In this document: one piece after another, positions 29,159 to 38,446 of the stretch
How positions within the stretch are numbered: position 1 is the stretch's first letter
Layout: each line of letters begins with the position of its first letter
Assembly (NCBI RefSeq): GCF_009674825.1
Contig: NZ_WKJH01000004.1
Location: forward strand, 1-64,000
DNA length: 64,000 nt
Reading direction: 5' to 3'
DNA from: Maribacter luteus
GTDB lineage: Bacteria; Bacteroidota; Bacteroidia; Flavobacteriales; Flavobacteriaceae
Translations under genes and position numbers: made by a program
The notes under the pieces: generated by a model
The model's database searches: none
What the model was told of the DNA's origin: nothing
Seen by the model: only the letters and a program-made list of their open reading frames with translations

Positions 29159-29232
29159 GTGGTTGTAGCTCAGCTGGTTAGAGCGCTGGATTGTGGTTCC
29201 AGAGGTCGCCGGTTCGAACCCGGTCTTCCACC
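29159..29232 (+). tRNA. tRNA-His (anticodon GTG)
   Basis: The cloverleaf is complete: acceptor 29159-29165, D arm gctc/gagc, anticodon stem ctgga/tccag around loop ttgtggt (anticodon GTG), T arm with ttcgaac, and 3' acceptor cttccac with discriminator C at 29232. A G at 29158 can supply the G-1 characteristic of tRNA-His. CCA is not fully encoded. Acceptor pairs 5-68 and 6-67 are U opposite U. A promoter precedes it and a terminator follows. Confidence 0.95.
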
Positions 29233-29241
29233 CAAAAGACA

Positions 29242-29273
29242 AAGCCCCGACAGAAATGTCAGGGCTTTTTTTG
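29242..29273 (+). terminator. Rho-independent terminator after tRNA-His
   Basis: An 11-position stem (aagccccgaca with tgtcagggctt, one mismatch) closed by gaaa is followed by a run of T. It lies about 10 bases past the tRNA. Confidence 0.9.
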
Positions 29274-29292
29274 TTATGCATGATGATATAAA

Positions 29293-30852
29293 TTATTTTA
29301 GGTCTTTATCCACCTTTATTCTAGTATCGCGATTCGCTATTTCCCAAGCGGTATGGAATATTAATCTAGTACGGTTTTCCAAGAGGTCGTAATTTATTTT
29401 ATCTGGGGTATCCGAAGGTCTGTGATAATCATCGTGGGTACCGTTAAAATAAAAAATTACCGGAATATTGTTTTTGGCAAAGTTGTAGTGATCGCTCCTA
29501 TAATAGAAACGATTGGGGTCATGGTCGTCATTATACTTATAATCAAGCTCTATGTCCATGTATTTTTTGTTTACTTCTTCTGAGAGGTTATGTAATTCCG
29601 AACTCAACTTGTTGGATCCGATAAGATAAATATAGTTTCGATTGCCATCCCGCTTGGGGTCTATTCGGCCTATCATATCAATATTTAAATTGGTTACTGT
29701 CTCTTTCAAAGGGAATATTGGTTGCATATCTGTATAAAATTGCGAACCGAACAGTCCTTTTTCTTCACCTGTTACATGAAGAAAAACCACGGACCGTTTT
29801 GGTCCTTTTCCCGCATCGGCGGCTTTTTTGAAAGCTTCCGCAATTTCCAGGAGGCCTACCGTACCCGAACCATCATCATCGGCACCATTGTTTATTTCCC
29901 CTTTATCTGTTATACCAATATGGTCTAAATGGGCGGAAATGACCACATATTCATTGGGTTTGGTGGATCCTTTTATAAAGGCCACGACGTTTTCTGACTC
30001 AACTATTCCTCCATCGGCATTTAATTGTAGATTCAAATCCGTATTTAAATCCTTACTAATGGAAGTATTCATTATGTCCGGATATAGTGCCGTTGCAACA
30101 TTTTTATTCAAAACAACATTGATGAAAGTAGGACCGTCAGTTGTTTTTAAGGATAGTTTACCTGAGGAACGTTTTTTTCTTCGATTGAAATAATTCTGAT
30201 ATCTCGAAAAATTTGTATCGTCAAAATATAACATGCCAAGTCCGCCATGCTCCCGTATAGCCTTTGAACGTTTACCATAGGCATCGGAAACCTTACTCCA
30301 TTTTGAATTATACGTAGTTCCCGTAACCTTATATGTACCATCGGCATTCATGGGTTCACCGAACTTCACCAACACTAATTTCCCTTTTATATCAATACCC
30401 TCAAAATCACTGTAATTCTCATCATCAATACCATATCCTGCATATACGATATTGCTAAATTGGCCTTGGGCAGCCTCAAAGGCGAGCACATCTTCCCCCA
30501 ATTTATATTCCTTACCATTTATTTGCAATTCACCTGTGGGCATTACATCCCTCATTAAAGGGACTTGCTGATAGTAGTCACCATCTTCCTTTGCTGCGGG
30601 AATTCCCATAGCTTTATATTGTTCTTTAATATAGGCTGCGGCTTTCTTTTCCCCACGTGTTCCCGTTTCACGACCTTCAAATTCATCCGACGCATAAACG
30701 AACAAATGTTCTTTAAGTTCTTCCGAGGTTATGGTTGCAGCATAAACGGTCTCAGCTGATGGGGATGTATTTGCATTATTTTCCGGAACTGTTTTTTGGG
30801 AAGAGTTACAGGCCATTGCCAAACCAACAGCGATCAAAACCAATTTATTCAT
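29293..30852 (-). CDS. M28-family zinc peptidase lipoprotein
   Basis: This 519-residue lipoprotein (Cys15 in LAMAC) carries a PA insert (about 130-250) and an M28 catalytic domain. Di-zinc ligands and catalytic residues are visible in SAHLDHIG, NGADDDGSGTVGLLE, HVTGEEKGLFGS, NIDMIGR and RSDHYNF. Relatives are aminopeptidases or glutaminyl cyclase-like enzymes working in the periplasm or on the cell surface; here peptide scavenging is the natural guess. It is a single gene convergent with the tRNA-His unit. Confidence 0.9.
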   Translation of the reverse strand: MNKLVLIAVGLAMACNSSQKTVPENNANTSPSAETVYAATITSEELKEHLFVYASDEFEGRETGTRGEKKAAAYIKEQYKAMGIPAAKEDGDYYQQVPLMRDVMPTGELQINGKEYKLGEDVLAFEAAQGQFSNIVYAGYGIDDENYSDFEGIDIKGKLVLVKFGEPMNADGTYKVTGTTYNSKWSKVSDAYGKRSKAIREHGGLGMLYFDDTNFSRYQNYFNRRKKRSSGKLSLKTTDGPTFINVVLNKNVATALYPDIMNTSISKDLNTDLNLQLNADGGIVESENVVAFIKGSTKPNEYVVISAHLDHIGITDKGEINNGADDDGSGTVGLLEIAEAFKKAADAGKGPKRSVVFLHVTGEEKGLFGSQFYTDMQPIFPLKETVTNLNIDMIGRIDPKRDGNRNYIYLIGSNKLSSELHNLSEEVNKKYMDIELDYKYNDDHDPNRFYYRSDHYNFAKNNIPVIFYFNGTHDDYHRPSDTPDKINYDLLENRTRLIFHTAWEIANRDTRIKVDKDLK

Positions 30853-31174
30853 TAGGAATTATTTTTAATGGTATCAAAAATAATGAAAACCCAAGTATAA
30901 GTGCTTCTATTTGAAATCTACTTGGTTTTATGGGCCTATTTAATTTTTCTAATGCAATGAGTTATATGTACTTTGATACTAAACAATGATATGTTTAAAT
31001 AATCAAAGATGAAATATATCATTGAAAAGGGATAAAAACGCTTAAAATGCCAATCCATAATTTAATTAACCGAGGTCTATGAATTATTTTTAAAGAACCT
31101 ATTTTTCAGCGATTGGGACTAAGTTTAAGATAATATTCTATAATTTGGTCCTTTGATTAATAAAGGATATTTAA
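30853..31174. other. 322-base divergent intergenic region
   Basis: No gene is seen between the divergent M28 and dehydrogenase genes. On the minus strand 30875-30882 reads tatttttg, an exact TAnnTTTG, 22 bases before the M28 ATG. Towards the dehydrogenase, 31150-31168 is an inverted repeat (tccttt, 7-base spacer, aaagga) ending six bases before the start codon, a possible operator or leader hairpin. Confidence 0.45.
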
Positions 31175-32770
31175 ATGAGTACCATTATGATTACTGGAAA
31201 GAACTATATTGGCAATACCCTATCCTCAAAAGGGAGTAAAACGTATACAACTTATAACCCTCAGTTAAATATCGAAAATGGTTTTTCTTTTGTTGAAGCC
31301 GCTTCCGAAGAAATCGATGAGGCAGTAGGTTTGGCTAGAACGGCCTCTATTGGGTTTGGGGCCATGTCAGGGGTAAAAAAGGCCGATTTTTTAAATGCCA
31401 TAGCCGATGAAATTTTAGCATTGGATGAACTATTGATCAAAACCTATTGTTCCGAGACGGGTTTACCTGAAGGAAGGGCCATTGGTGAAAGGGGTAGGAC
31501 CATAGGTCAATTGCGGGCCTTTGCAGCATTGGTCAAGGAAGGTTCTTGGGTAGAAGCTTCTATAGATACTGCCATTCCTGATAGAACACCTGTACCTAAA
31601 CCCGATTTACGAAAAATGCTCATTCCCTTAGGTCCCGTAGTAGTTTTCGGGGCAAGTAATTTTCCTTTAGCCTATTCAACAGCAGGTGGTGATACCGCTG
31701 CGGCTTTTGCTGCTGGTTGCCCGGTAATCGTAAAATCCCATCCCATGCATGCCGGTACAGGCGAATTGGTAGCTTCGGCAATTATTAAAGCCGCTAAAAA
31801 AACAAATATGCCCAATGGTGTTTTTTCAAATTTGAATAGCAGCGGAATCGAAGTAGGTTCTGCCTTGGTAAAACATCCCGGTATAAAGGCCGTTGGTTTT
31901 ACGGGAAGTATCGGAGGCGGTAGGGCTTTGTTCAATTTAGCCGCACAACGCGAAGAACCTATTCCTGTTTTTGCCGAAATGGGAAGCGTGAATCCCGTTG
32001 TAATACTGCCCGAAGCCGTAAGTAAAAGGGGCGAAGACTTGGCCAAGACCTATGCTGGGTCAATCACTCTAGGTACCGGTCAATTTTGTACCAACCCAGG
32101 ATTATTGCTCGGTATAAAAAGTGATGCGCTTACTGGTTTCATAACTAGACTTTCTGAAGAAATAATCAAAATAGAACCTAGTTGTATGTTGCATCCGAAT
32201 ATTATCGGGGCCTATGAAACTAAAAAGGAAAAAGCCTTGTCCCAGAACGGATTGCAAGTGGCCGCTGAAATACAACAGAATGTACAAACAAATTATGCCC
32301 GACAAACCGTTACCACCGTAGAGGGCAAAACATTTTTACAGAACACCACGCTGCACCAAGAGGTTTTCGGACCTTATTCCATAGTGGTACAATGTGAGGA
32401 TATTGCACAACTGAAAGAAATCATCAAGAACCTTGAAGGACAGTTGACCGGCACCATAATTGCCGAAGAAAATGAATTGGAGGCACATCAGGATATAACC
32501 ATTGCCTTGCAGAATAAGGTAGGAAGATTGATTTACAATGGTGTACCGACAGGAGTAGAGGTATGCCCTTCAATGCAACATGGTGGACCTTACCCTGCTT
32601 CAACCGATAGTCGTTTTACTGCCGTAGGTATCCATTCCATTAAAAGATGGGTACGACCAATCAGTTACCAGGATTGGCCAGATAGTCTATTGCCCGATGC
32701 CCTGAAAAATTCCAATCCGTTGAAAATTTCAAGGTTGGTCAATAACGAGCAGACAAAGAATAGTTTGTAA
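31175..32770 (+). CDS. Alpha-ketoglutaric semialdehyde dehydrogenase
   Basis: The 531-residue aldehyde dehydrogenase matches the NADP-dependent 2,5-dioxopentanoate dehydrogenase group. Catalytic Cys305 lies in TGQFCTNPG, the general base Glu in FAEMGSVNP near 268, and the cofactor segment FGASNFPLAYSTAGGD near 160-175. The enzyme oxidises 2,5-dioxopentanoate to 2-oxoglutarate, the last step of hydroxyproline, pentose or glucarate breakdown. No partner genes of those pathways adjoin, so the source of the substrate is unknown. Confidence 0.88.
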   Translation: MSTIMITGKNYIGNTLSSKGSKTYTTYNPQLNIENGFSFVEAASEEIDEAVGLARTASIGFGAMSGVKKADFLNAIADEILALDELLIKTYCSETGLPEGRAIGERGRTIGQLRAFAALVKEGSWVEASIDTAIPDRTPVPKPDLRKMLIPLGPVVVFGASNFPLAYSTAGGDTAAAFAAGCPVIVKSHPMHAGTGELVASAIIKAAKKTNMPNGVFSNLNSSGIEVGSALVKHPGIKAVGFTGSIGGGRALFNLAAQREEPIPVFAEMGSVNPVVILPEAVSKRGEDLAKTYAGSITLGTGQFCTNPGLLLGIKSDALTGFITRLSEEIIKIEPSCMLHPNIIGAYETKKEKALSQNGLQVAAEIQQNVQTNYARQTVTTVEGKTFLQNTTLHQEVFGPYSIVVQCEDIAQLKEIIKNLEGQLTGTIIAEENELEAHQDITIALQNKVGRLIYNGVPTGVEVCPSMQHGGPYPASTDSRFTAVGIHSIKRWVRPISYQDWPDSLLPDALKNSNPLKISRLVNNEQTKNSL

Positions 32771-32778
32771 TCAATTCA

Positions 32779-32811
32779 TTAATGGCCTTGATATTAAGGA
32801 ATAACCATTAA
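32779..32811. terminator. Possible hairpin between convergent genes
   Basis: ttaatgg and ccattaa form a 7-pair outer stem enclosing a smaller inverted repeat (cctt...aagg). It sits midway between the convergent dehydrogenase and CzcB-like stops, but lacks a long T-run on either side. Confidence 0.3.
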
Positions 32812-32828
32812 ATCATCAATTGTTTACT

Positions 32829-33977
32829 TTATTCCGTTTCACCGATAAGATTAAACGCTCCTTGAACCAAGAACTTGTCATTAGCTTCAAAATCGCTACT
32901 ATTTTTAATCATAGTGAATCCATTGAAACTATCACCGGTCATTACTTCCTTACGAGTAAAACTATAGGAATCACCCACTGTTTCATTCAAAAGAACATAA
33001 TGGGAATCGTCCATTGATATGATGGCACTTTCAGGCAAGGCGGACTCCTTGGTTGAATTTGTGATAATTTGGGCATCGACGAACATACCCACTGCAAAAT
33101 TGTGGTTTTCGTCATCCAGTAAATGACCATGAACCTTGACCGTCCTATTCTTCAAATCTATTGACGTCCCTACCAAATGCACTTCAGCTTCATAAAATTC
33201 ATTATCGGCTTCAGGAATCTTAAAAAGGATTTTTTGTCCTTCTTTTACCTTAAGAACATCCTTTTCAAACACCGAAAGTTCAAGATGTACATGGTCTGTA
33301 TTAATGATTTCCATAATCTCATCGGAAGGGGAAACGTAAGTACCCTTACTTACGTTCAGTTTGGTTACACTACCATGGATAGGGGCGTAAAGGGTAATCG
33401 TCGAAGTAATATTCCCGGCCTCCACCGAAGCGATATTGATGTTCAACATTTGAAGTTTTTTCTTTAAGCCGTTGTAATTTGCCAATGCACTCTTGTATTC
33501 ACTTTCCGCTTTCAGAAAATTTTTCTGTGAGCTGATCTTTTCCTCAACAAGTGTTTTTTGACGTTCGTATTCCGATTTAAGGAAGGTAAGTTGCTGGGCA
33601 GTTTCAAGATAAGTTTGCTGCATTTCAACGAATTCCGGATTTTCCAAGGTGACCAAGACTTGTCCCTTTGAGATTTTATCCCCGATCAATAAGGGCGTTG
33701 TCTTGACATAACCTCCGATAAAAGAACTGATAATGGCCCGGTTTTGAGGTGGTACATCTATCATTCCCGTTGTGTTGATTACCGTAGGAAAGGGCTGTTC
33801 CGATAATTGCCCCAATTGCATTTTATTGCTATCGAACTGGGCCTTAGTCAATTCAATTTCATTTTTTTTGATGGTGTCCTCGGTAGTTGCCGTATTTTCA
33901 CCATTGCTTTTTGATTCCCCACAGGCTAGAATCATAAAGGCCGATATTAAGAATGCTATATTTTGAAATGATTTCAT
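32829..33977 (-). CDS. RND efflux periplasmic adaptor (CzcB/CusB-like)
   Basis: A 382-residue lipoprotein adaptor (Cys19 in MILAC) linking the inner-membrane RND pump to the outer-membrane channel. Order: beta-barrel/lipoyl start (about 60-105, IGGYVKTTPLLIGDKISKGQ), long alpha-hairpin (about 115-180), second lipoyl half (LYAPIHGSVTKLNVSKGTYV) and a membrane-proximal beta domain. I start at the ATG 33977, which yields a standard lipoprotein signal. An ATG at 34043 overlaps the pump stop as ATGA and suggests coupling, but would put 22 charged residues before the signal. No N-terminal metal-binding extension is seen. Confidence 0.9.
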   Translation of the reverse strand: MKSFQNIAFLISAFMILACGESKSNGENTATTEDTIKKNEIELTKAQFDSNKMQLGQLSEQPFPTVINTTGMIDVPPQNRAIISSFIGGYVKTTPLLIGDKISKGQVLVTLENPEFVEMQQTYLETAQQLTFLKSEYERQKTLVEEKISSQKNFLKAESEYKSALANYNGLKKKLQMLNINIASVEAGNITSTITLYAPIHGSVTKLNVSKGTYVSPSDEIMEIINTDHVHLELSVFEKDVLKVKEGQKILFKIPEADNEFYEAEVHLVGTSIDLKNRTVKVHGHLLDDENHNFAVGMFVDAQIITNSTKESALPESAIISMDDSHYVLLNETVGDSYSFTRKEVMTGDSFNGFTMIKNSSDFEANDKFLVQGAFNLIGETE

Positions 33978-34039
33978 AACGTTTATTTTGTGTTTCGTAC
34001 GATTCGTTTTTATGTTCTCCGGAATAAAATAATTGCCGA

Positions 34040-37000
34040 TCATAAGGTCAAATGATTTAAGGCAATTACGGTTTGGTTGTAATTGTTGAGATTCTCTAAA
34101 TAAGATAGGGTAATACGATAGGCATTTTCCAAGCTTTGTATATATTGGAAAAAATCGATTTCCCCATTTTGAAATCCAACCGAAGCGGTTTTCAATATTT
34201 CTTCGGAAAGGTGTTGCCCGTCGTGCTCATAATAGCTTAATGTCTCTTCATATTTACGCAGTTGCCCCATCAATTTCCCATGTTTTAGGTACAATTGGTT
34301 CTTATAGTCTACCGACTCCTCAATAGCCATATCCTTTGCGATTTTCGCGGCCCTGATTTTCGCAGCCTTGCCATTGAAGAGTAAAGGTATTTTCAATCCT
34401 ACCTGATAACCATAAAGATGTTCCCCTAATCCGGAGTTGGTGCCTTGGAAATAATCAAAATTGATATCGGGCAAGAGGGATTGTTTTTCATAACCGCTTT
34501 TCGCCTTAAACCATTCATTTCTATGTTCATAAAGGGCTAAACCGATATTCTCGGAAACCCCTGCGGATTGCAATTCCAATTTATTCAATGGCATATGGGC
34601 CACCTTGATGGGCTCATCGATCTGAATCGTTTTCTCTAGTTGGTCTTGGGCCAAGACCACATCTTCCTTAGCCTGTTCATACAGGGCTTTGAGTTCTTTT
34701 TGTTTGGCTTGCGCCGTAATCTTCTCCAAATAGTTGGTCTCGCCCAATTCGAACCTTCGCTGCGAGGCATGTGCGAATTTCTGATAAATACTGTCTAAAT
34801 ACCGGTATACCTGGGTTTTCTCCCGCTCATACAATAATTGGTAATAGGCAGAGGCAATTTCACGCTCAAGTAGTTGTGTCTGTATTTCAAAATTGCTTTC
34901 CTCCATACGCAAGTTTGCCTTGTTGATTCGCTTACCTGCAAAGTAAACCGTCGGAAACAGGATGCTTTGTTGTACCCCATATACGTTCAACGGTTTATCG
35001 TTAAAGGCCAGATTGTTTTGATCGTAGGAATAATAGACCTCTGTTTTATCAAAATCAAAGGCACTACCTACCAAAGCCTTGGTAGTTTGGGTTTTAAATT
35101 CAGCAGCCTTAAGACCGGCATTATTTTGCAATGCCAATGCCCTAATTTCATCAAAATGCAATCCTTTGTCCTGGCCATTGACCTGTACAGCCAACCCAAT
35201 AAGCAGTAGAAAAATCCCTAAGCTTTTATTTTTTTTCTTTTTCAAAATACGCTTTGATTTGATTTTTGTGTCAAAAATGGCATATAAGACCGGCAGTACG
35301 ATCAAAGTAAGAAGCGTTGCGGTAACAAGGCCTCCAATGACAACGGTAGCCAATGGTCTTTGAACTTCTGCTCCTGCGTTGGTTGAGACTGCCATGGGTA
35401 AAAATCCCAGTGCCGCCGCGGCCGCTGTTAGTAAAACCGCCCTTAAACGATCTTTAGTCCCTTGTTTTATCCGGGCTTCAATATCTTCCATACCCTGTTC
35501 CTTTAATTCCTTAAAATGTTCTATGAGTACAATGCCGTTCAATACCGCAATACCAAAAAGCGCTATAAAGCCCACTCCTGCAGAAATACTGAAAGGCATA
35601 CCGCGCAACCAGAGTAAAAACACACCCCCAACAGCTGCAAGGGGAATCGCGGATAAGATCATCAACGCTTCCTTGATCGAATTGAAAGCAAAGTAGAGCA
35701 AGATGAAAATGAGGACCAATGCTACGGGCACGGCTATTTTCAACCGATTTTTGGCACTTTGTAGGTTTTCAAACTGCCCGCCATACGTAATGGTATACCC
35801 AACGGGAAGCTTTAATTGCGATTCAAGCTTATTTTGAACATCGGTAACCACGGATTGTAAGTCCCGATTACGCACATTGATACCCACCACGATTCTCCTT
35901 TTTGTATCATCCCTTGAGATTTTGGCAGCTCCTTTGGTATAGGAGATATCCGCAACTTCATTCAATGGTATTTTTGCTCCGGAAGGCAAGTCTACATAAA
36001 AGTTTTTGATATCATCAATATTCCTTCTGCTCTCATCATCTAACCGAAGGGCAAGATCAAAACGTTTTTCCCCTTCAAAGATGCTACCCATCGTACTTCC
36101 TCCAAAGCCCATGGAAATCACTTTGTTCAAGTCGCTGATATTCAATCCATATCTGGCAATTTTATCCCTTTTGAATTTTATGTTCATTTGTGGAAGGCCT
36201 GCTATTTTCTCCACACTGATATCGGCTGCTCCCTTAACATCCTGAATCAACCTTTTGATTTCATTTCCCTTTTTATTGAGAATATCAAGATCATCCCCAA
36301 AAATCTTAATGGCGATATCGGCCCGTACACCCGTAATAAGCTCATTGAACCGCATTTCTATGGGCTGGGTAAATTCTACTTCCATACCTGGGATTATACC
36401 GAGAGCTTCCTTGAACTTATCGGCAAGTTCATCCTTGGAATCGGCAGATACCCATTCCTTTTTTGGTTTCAGGGTAATGATAACATCGGTTTCTTCCATA
36501 GACATCGGGTCTGTTGGTACTTCTGCAGCACCGATCCTGGTAACCACTTGATCTACCTCAGGAAATTTTTCCAATAAGATTCTTTCAATTTGGGTAGTAG
36601 TCTCAATGGTCTTGCTCAATGATGTACCTGTCTTAAGTATAGGTTGGATCACAAAATCACCTTCGTCCAAAGTGGGTACGAACTCACCGCCCATGGTAGT
36701 GAAAAGATATATGGCGGATACCAGTAAAAGTCCAGCGATCGATAAAACCAATTTTCTACTTGCCAAAGCCCATTTTATGGTAGGGGCATAAAGTAGATTT
36801 AGAAAACGCATTAGGCGTACCGATACATTCTTATCGGTAATCCGTGAAGGTTTCAATATTATGGATGAGATTACCGGAACATAGGTAAAACAAAGGAGCA
36901 TGGCCCCGATCAATGCAAAACTGAAGGTCAATGCCATAGGTTTGAACATCTTACCTTCTACACCACTTAGTGATAGGATGGGAATAAAGACAATAAAAAT

Positions 37001-38377
37001 AATCAACTGGCCAAAAATTGCGGAATTCATCATTTTAGAAGCACTTTGAAGGGTAATCCTGTCCTTGGCCTCTTGTACGTCTTTTTCGGACATTTGCATT
37101 AATTCCGTTCGATTAGAGGTAATTTGAAAGGCAATAAACTCCACTATGATCACAGCCCCATCGATGATGATACCAAAATCAATTGCCCCCAAACTCATTA
37201 AATTGGCATCGACCCCAAAAATATACATGAGTGAAAGGGCAAACAACAGACATATCGGAATCACAGAGGCCACCACTAATCCCGATCTTAAATTACCTAA
37301 TAGCAGGACCACAACAAAGATGACGATCAGACAACCTAAGATAAGGTTCTCTGCCACAGTGAACGTTGTCTTGCCGATCAATGCACTTCGCTCTAAAAAT
37401 GGATTGATGTAAACACCCTCGGGTAACGTTTTGGAAATTGAGGCTACCCTATCTTTAACGGCATCGATGACTTTTTTTGAATTGGCATCCTTGAGCATCA
37501 TGACTTGGCCCAATACTTTTTCCCCTTCACCATTACCGGTAATAGCCCCGAATCGAGTAGCGCTACCAAAGCCTACCTTTGCAATGTCCTTGATTAAGAT
37601 GGGAACCCCATCTTCATTTTTCACTACGATATTCTTAATATCCTCAAGAGAAGTTACTAGTCCTTCTCCCCGTATAAAATAGGCTTGGTTGTTCTTTTCA
37701 ATATATCCGCCACCGGCAACACTATTATTATTTTCCAATGCATTGAAGATTTCACTCACAGAGATATTCATTGCATGTAATTTCTCGGTATTGATAGCAA
37801 CTTCATATTGTTTTAGATAACCGCCCCAGGTATTGACTTCAACAACCCCGGGTATTCCCGACAACTGGCGTTTTACGATCCAATCTTGTATAGTGCGCAG
37901 ATCCATGGCGGAATATTGATCTTTATAGCCAGGTTTCGTATCCAAGACATATTGGTAAATTTCACCCAAACCCGTGGTTATGGGCCCCATTTCAGGAGTA
38001 CCGAATCCGTCTGGTATTTTTTCAGAAGCCGATTTTATTTTTTCCGCAATTAGCTGCCTGGGCAAATAGGTGCCCATATTATCCTCAAAAACAATGGTCA
38101 CCACTGAAAGTCCGAATTTGGATATGGAACGAATTTCCACAACTCCGGGTAAGTTTGCCATTTCCAACTCTACAGGGTAGGTGATGAATTGTTCTATATC
38201 CTGTGTCGAAAGGTTTTGCGATGTGGTAATAACCTGTACTTGGTTATTGGTTACATCGGGTACGGCCCCAATAGGAATCTGCGTAATGGAAAACAGACCG
38301 AAACAAATAATAAAAAGGGTAAGCAGAAGAACGAATAGTTTATTCTTTATGCTGAATCGTATGATTTTTGTTAACAT
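34040..38377 (-). CDS. HME-RND metal efflux pump fused to TolC-like protein
   Basis: This 1445-residue protein contains a complete HME-RND pump (about 1-1045) and an outer-membrane factor of the TolC type (about 1065-1445, two long helical repeats, beginning LHFDEIRALALQNN). The proton-relay helix reads DFGIIIDGAVIIVE (Asp400, Asp406, Glu413), the pattern of CzcA-like divalent cation pumps rather than of Cu/Ag pumps. At the junction, KKKKNK is followed by a hydrophobic stretch and VNGQ, as in a signal peptide. The ATG 38377 (MLTKIIRFSIKNK) is preferred over one 11 codons upstream. It is followed by the adaptor gene; no separate TolC gene is present. Confidence 0.9.
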   Translation of the reverse strand: MLTKIIRFSIKNKLFVLLLTLFIICFGLFSITQIPIGAVPDVTNNQVQVITTSQNLSTQDIEQFITYPVELEMANLPGVVEIRSISKFGLSVVTIVFEDNMGTYLPRQLIAEKIKSASEKIPDGFGTPEMGPITTGLGEIYQYVLDTKPGYKDQYSAMDLRTIQDWIVKRQLSGIPGVVEVNTWGGYLKQYEVAINTEKLHAMNISVSEIFNALENNNSVAGGGYIEKNNQAYFIRGEGLVTSLEDIKNIVVKNEDGVPILIKDIAKVGFGSATRFGAITGNGEGEKVLGQVMMLKDANSKKVIDAVKDRVASISKTLPEGVYINPFLERSALIGKTTFTVAENLILGCLIVIFVVVLLLGNLRSGLVVASVIPICLLFALSLMYIFGVDANLMSLGAIDFGIIIDGAVIIVEFIAFQITSNRTELMQMSEKDVQEAKDRITLQSASKMMNSAIFGQLIIFIVFIPILSLSGVEGKMFKPMALTFSFALIGAMLLCFTYVPVISSIILKPSRITDKNVSVRLMRFLNLLYAPTIKWALASRKLVLSIAGLLLVSAIYLFTTMGGEFVPTLDEGDFVIQPILKTGTSLSKTIETTTQIERILLEKFPEVDQVVTRIGAAEVPTDPMSMEETDVIITLKPKKEWVSADSKDELADKFKEALGIIPGMEVEFTQPIEMRFNELITGVRADIAIKIFGDDLDILNKKGNEIKRLIQDVKGAADISVEKIAGLPQMNIKFKRDKIARYGLNISDLNKVISMGFGGSTMGSIFEGEKRFDLALRLDDESRRNIDDIKNFYVDLPSGAKIPLNEVADISYTKGAAKISRDDTKRRIVVGINVRNRDLQSVVTDVQNKLESQLKLPVGYTITYGGQFENLQSAKNRLKIAVPVALVLIFILLYFAFNSIKEALMILSAIPLAAVGGVFLLWLRGMPFSISAGVGFIALFGIAVLNGIVLIEHFKELKEQGMEDIEARIKQGTKDRLRAVLLTAAAAALGFLPMAVSTNAGAEVQRPLATVVIGGLVTATLLTLIVLPVLYAIFDTKIKSKRILKKKKNKSLGIFLLLIGLAVQVNGQDKGLHFDEIRALALQNNAGLKAAEFKTQTTKALVGSAFDFDKTEVYYSYDQNNLAFNDKPLNVYGVQQSILFPTVYFAGKRINKANLRMEESNFEIQTQLLEREIASAYYQLLYEREKTQVYRYLDSIYQKFAHASQRRFELGETNYLEKITAQAKQKELKALYEQAKEDVVLAQDQLEKTIQIDEPIKVAHMPLNKLELQSAGVSENIGLALYEHRNEWFKAKSGYEKQSLLPDINFDYFQGTNSGLGEHLYGYQVGLKIPLLFNGKAAKIRAAKIAKDMAIEESVDYKNQLYLKHGKLMGQLRKYEETLSYYEHDGQHLSEEILKTASVGFQNGEIDFFQYIQSLENAYRITLSYLENLNNYNQTVIALNHLTL
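35219..35245 (-). other. A8 homopolymer at the pump-TolC junction
   Basis: On the coding strand Leu1045 is followed by A5-G-A8-T-A4. In frame this gives KKKKNKSLG. Slipping back one base, or adding one A, produces TAA six codons after Leu1045; skipping one A produces TAG eight codons after it. Thus slippage in either direction would end the protein exactly at the end of the pump domain. Whether slippage occurs is not known. Confidence 0.6.
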
Positions 38378-38446
38378 AATCCATGGTAATAAGTGATACA
38401 AACCATCCAAGTCAATACAACAGGGATGAACGAAATCAATTAAGGA

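Noticed and set aside
36188-36577. Plus-strand frames opposite the RND pump
   Set aside because: Several such frames occur throughout the pump gene; all are shadows of a long conserved coding sequence.
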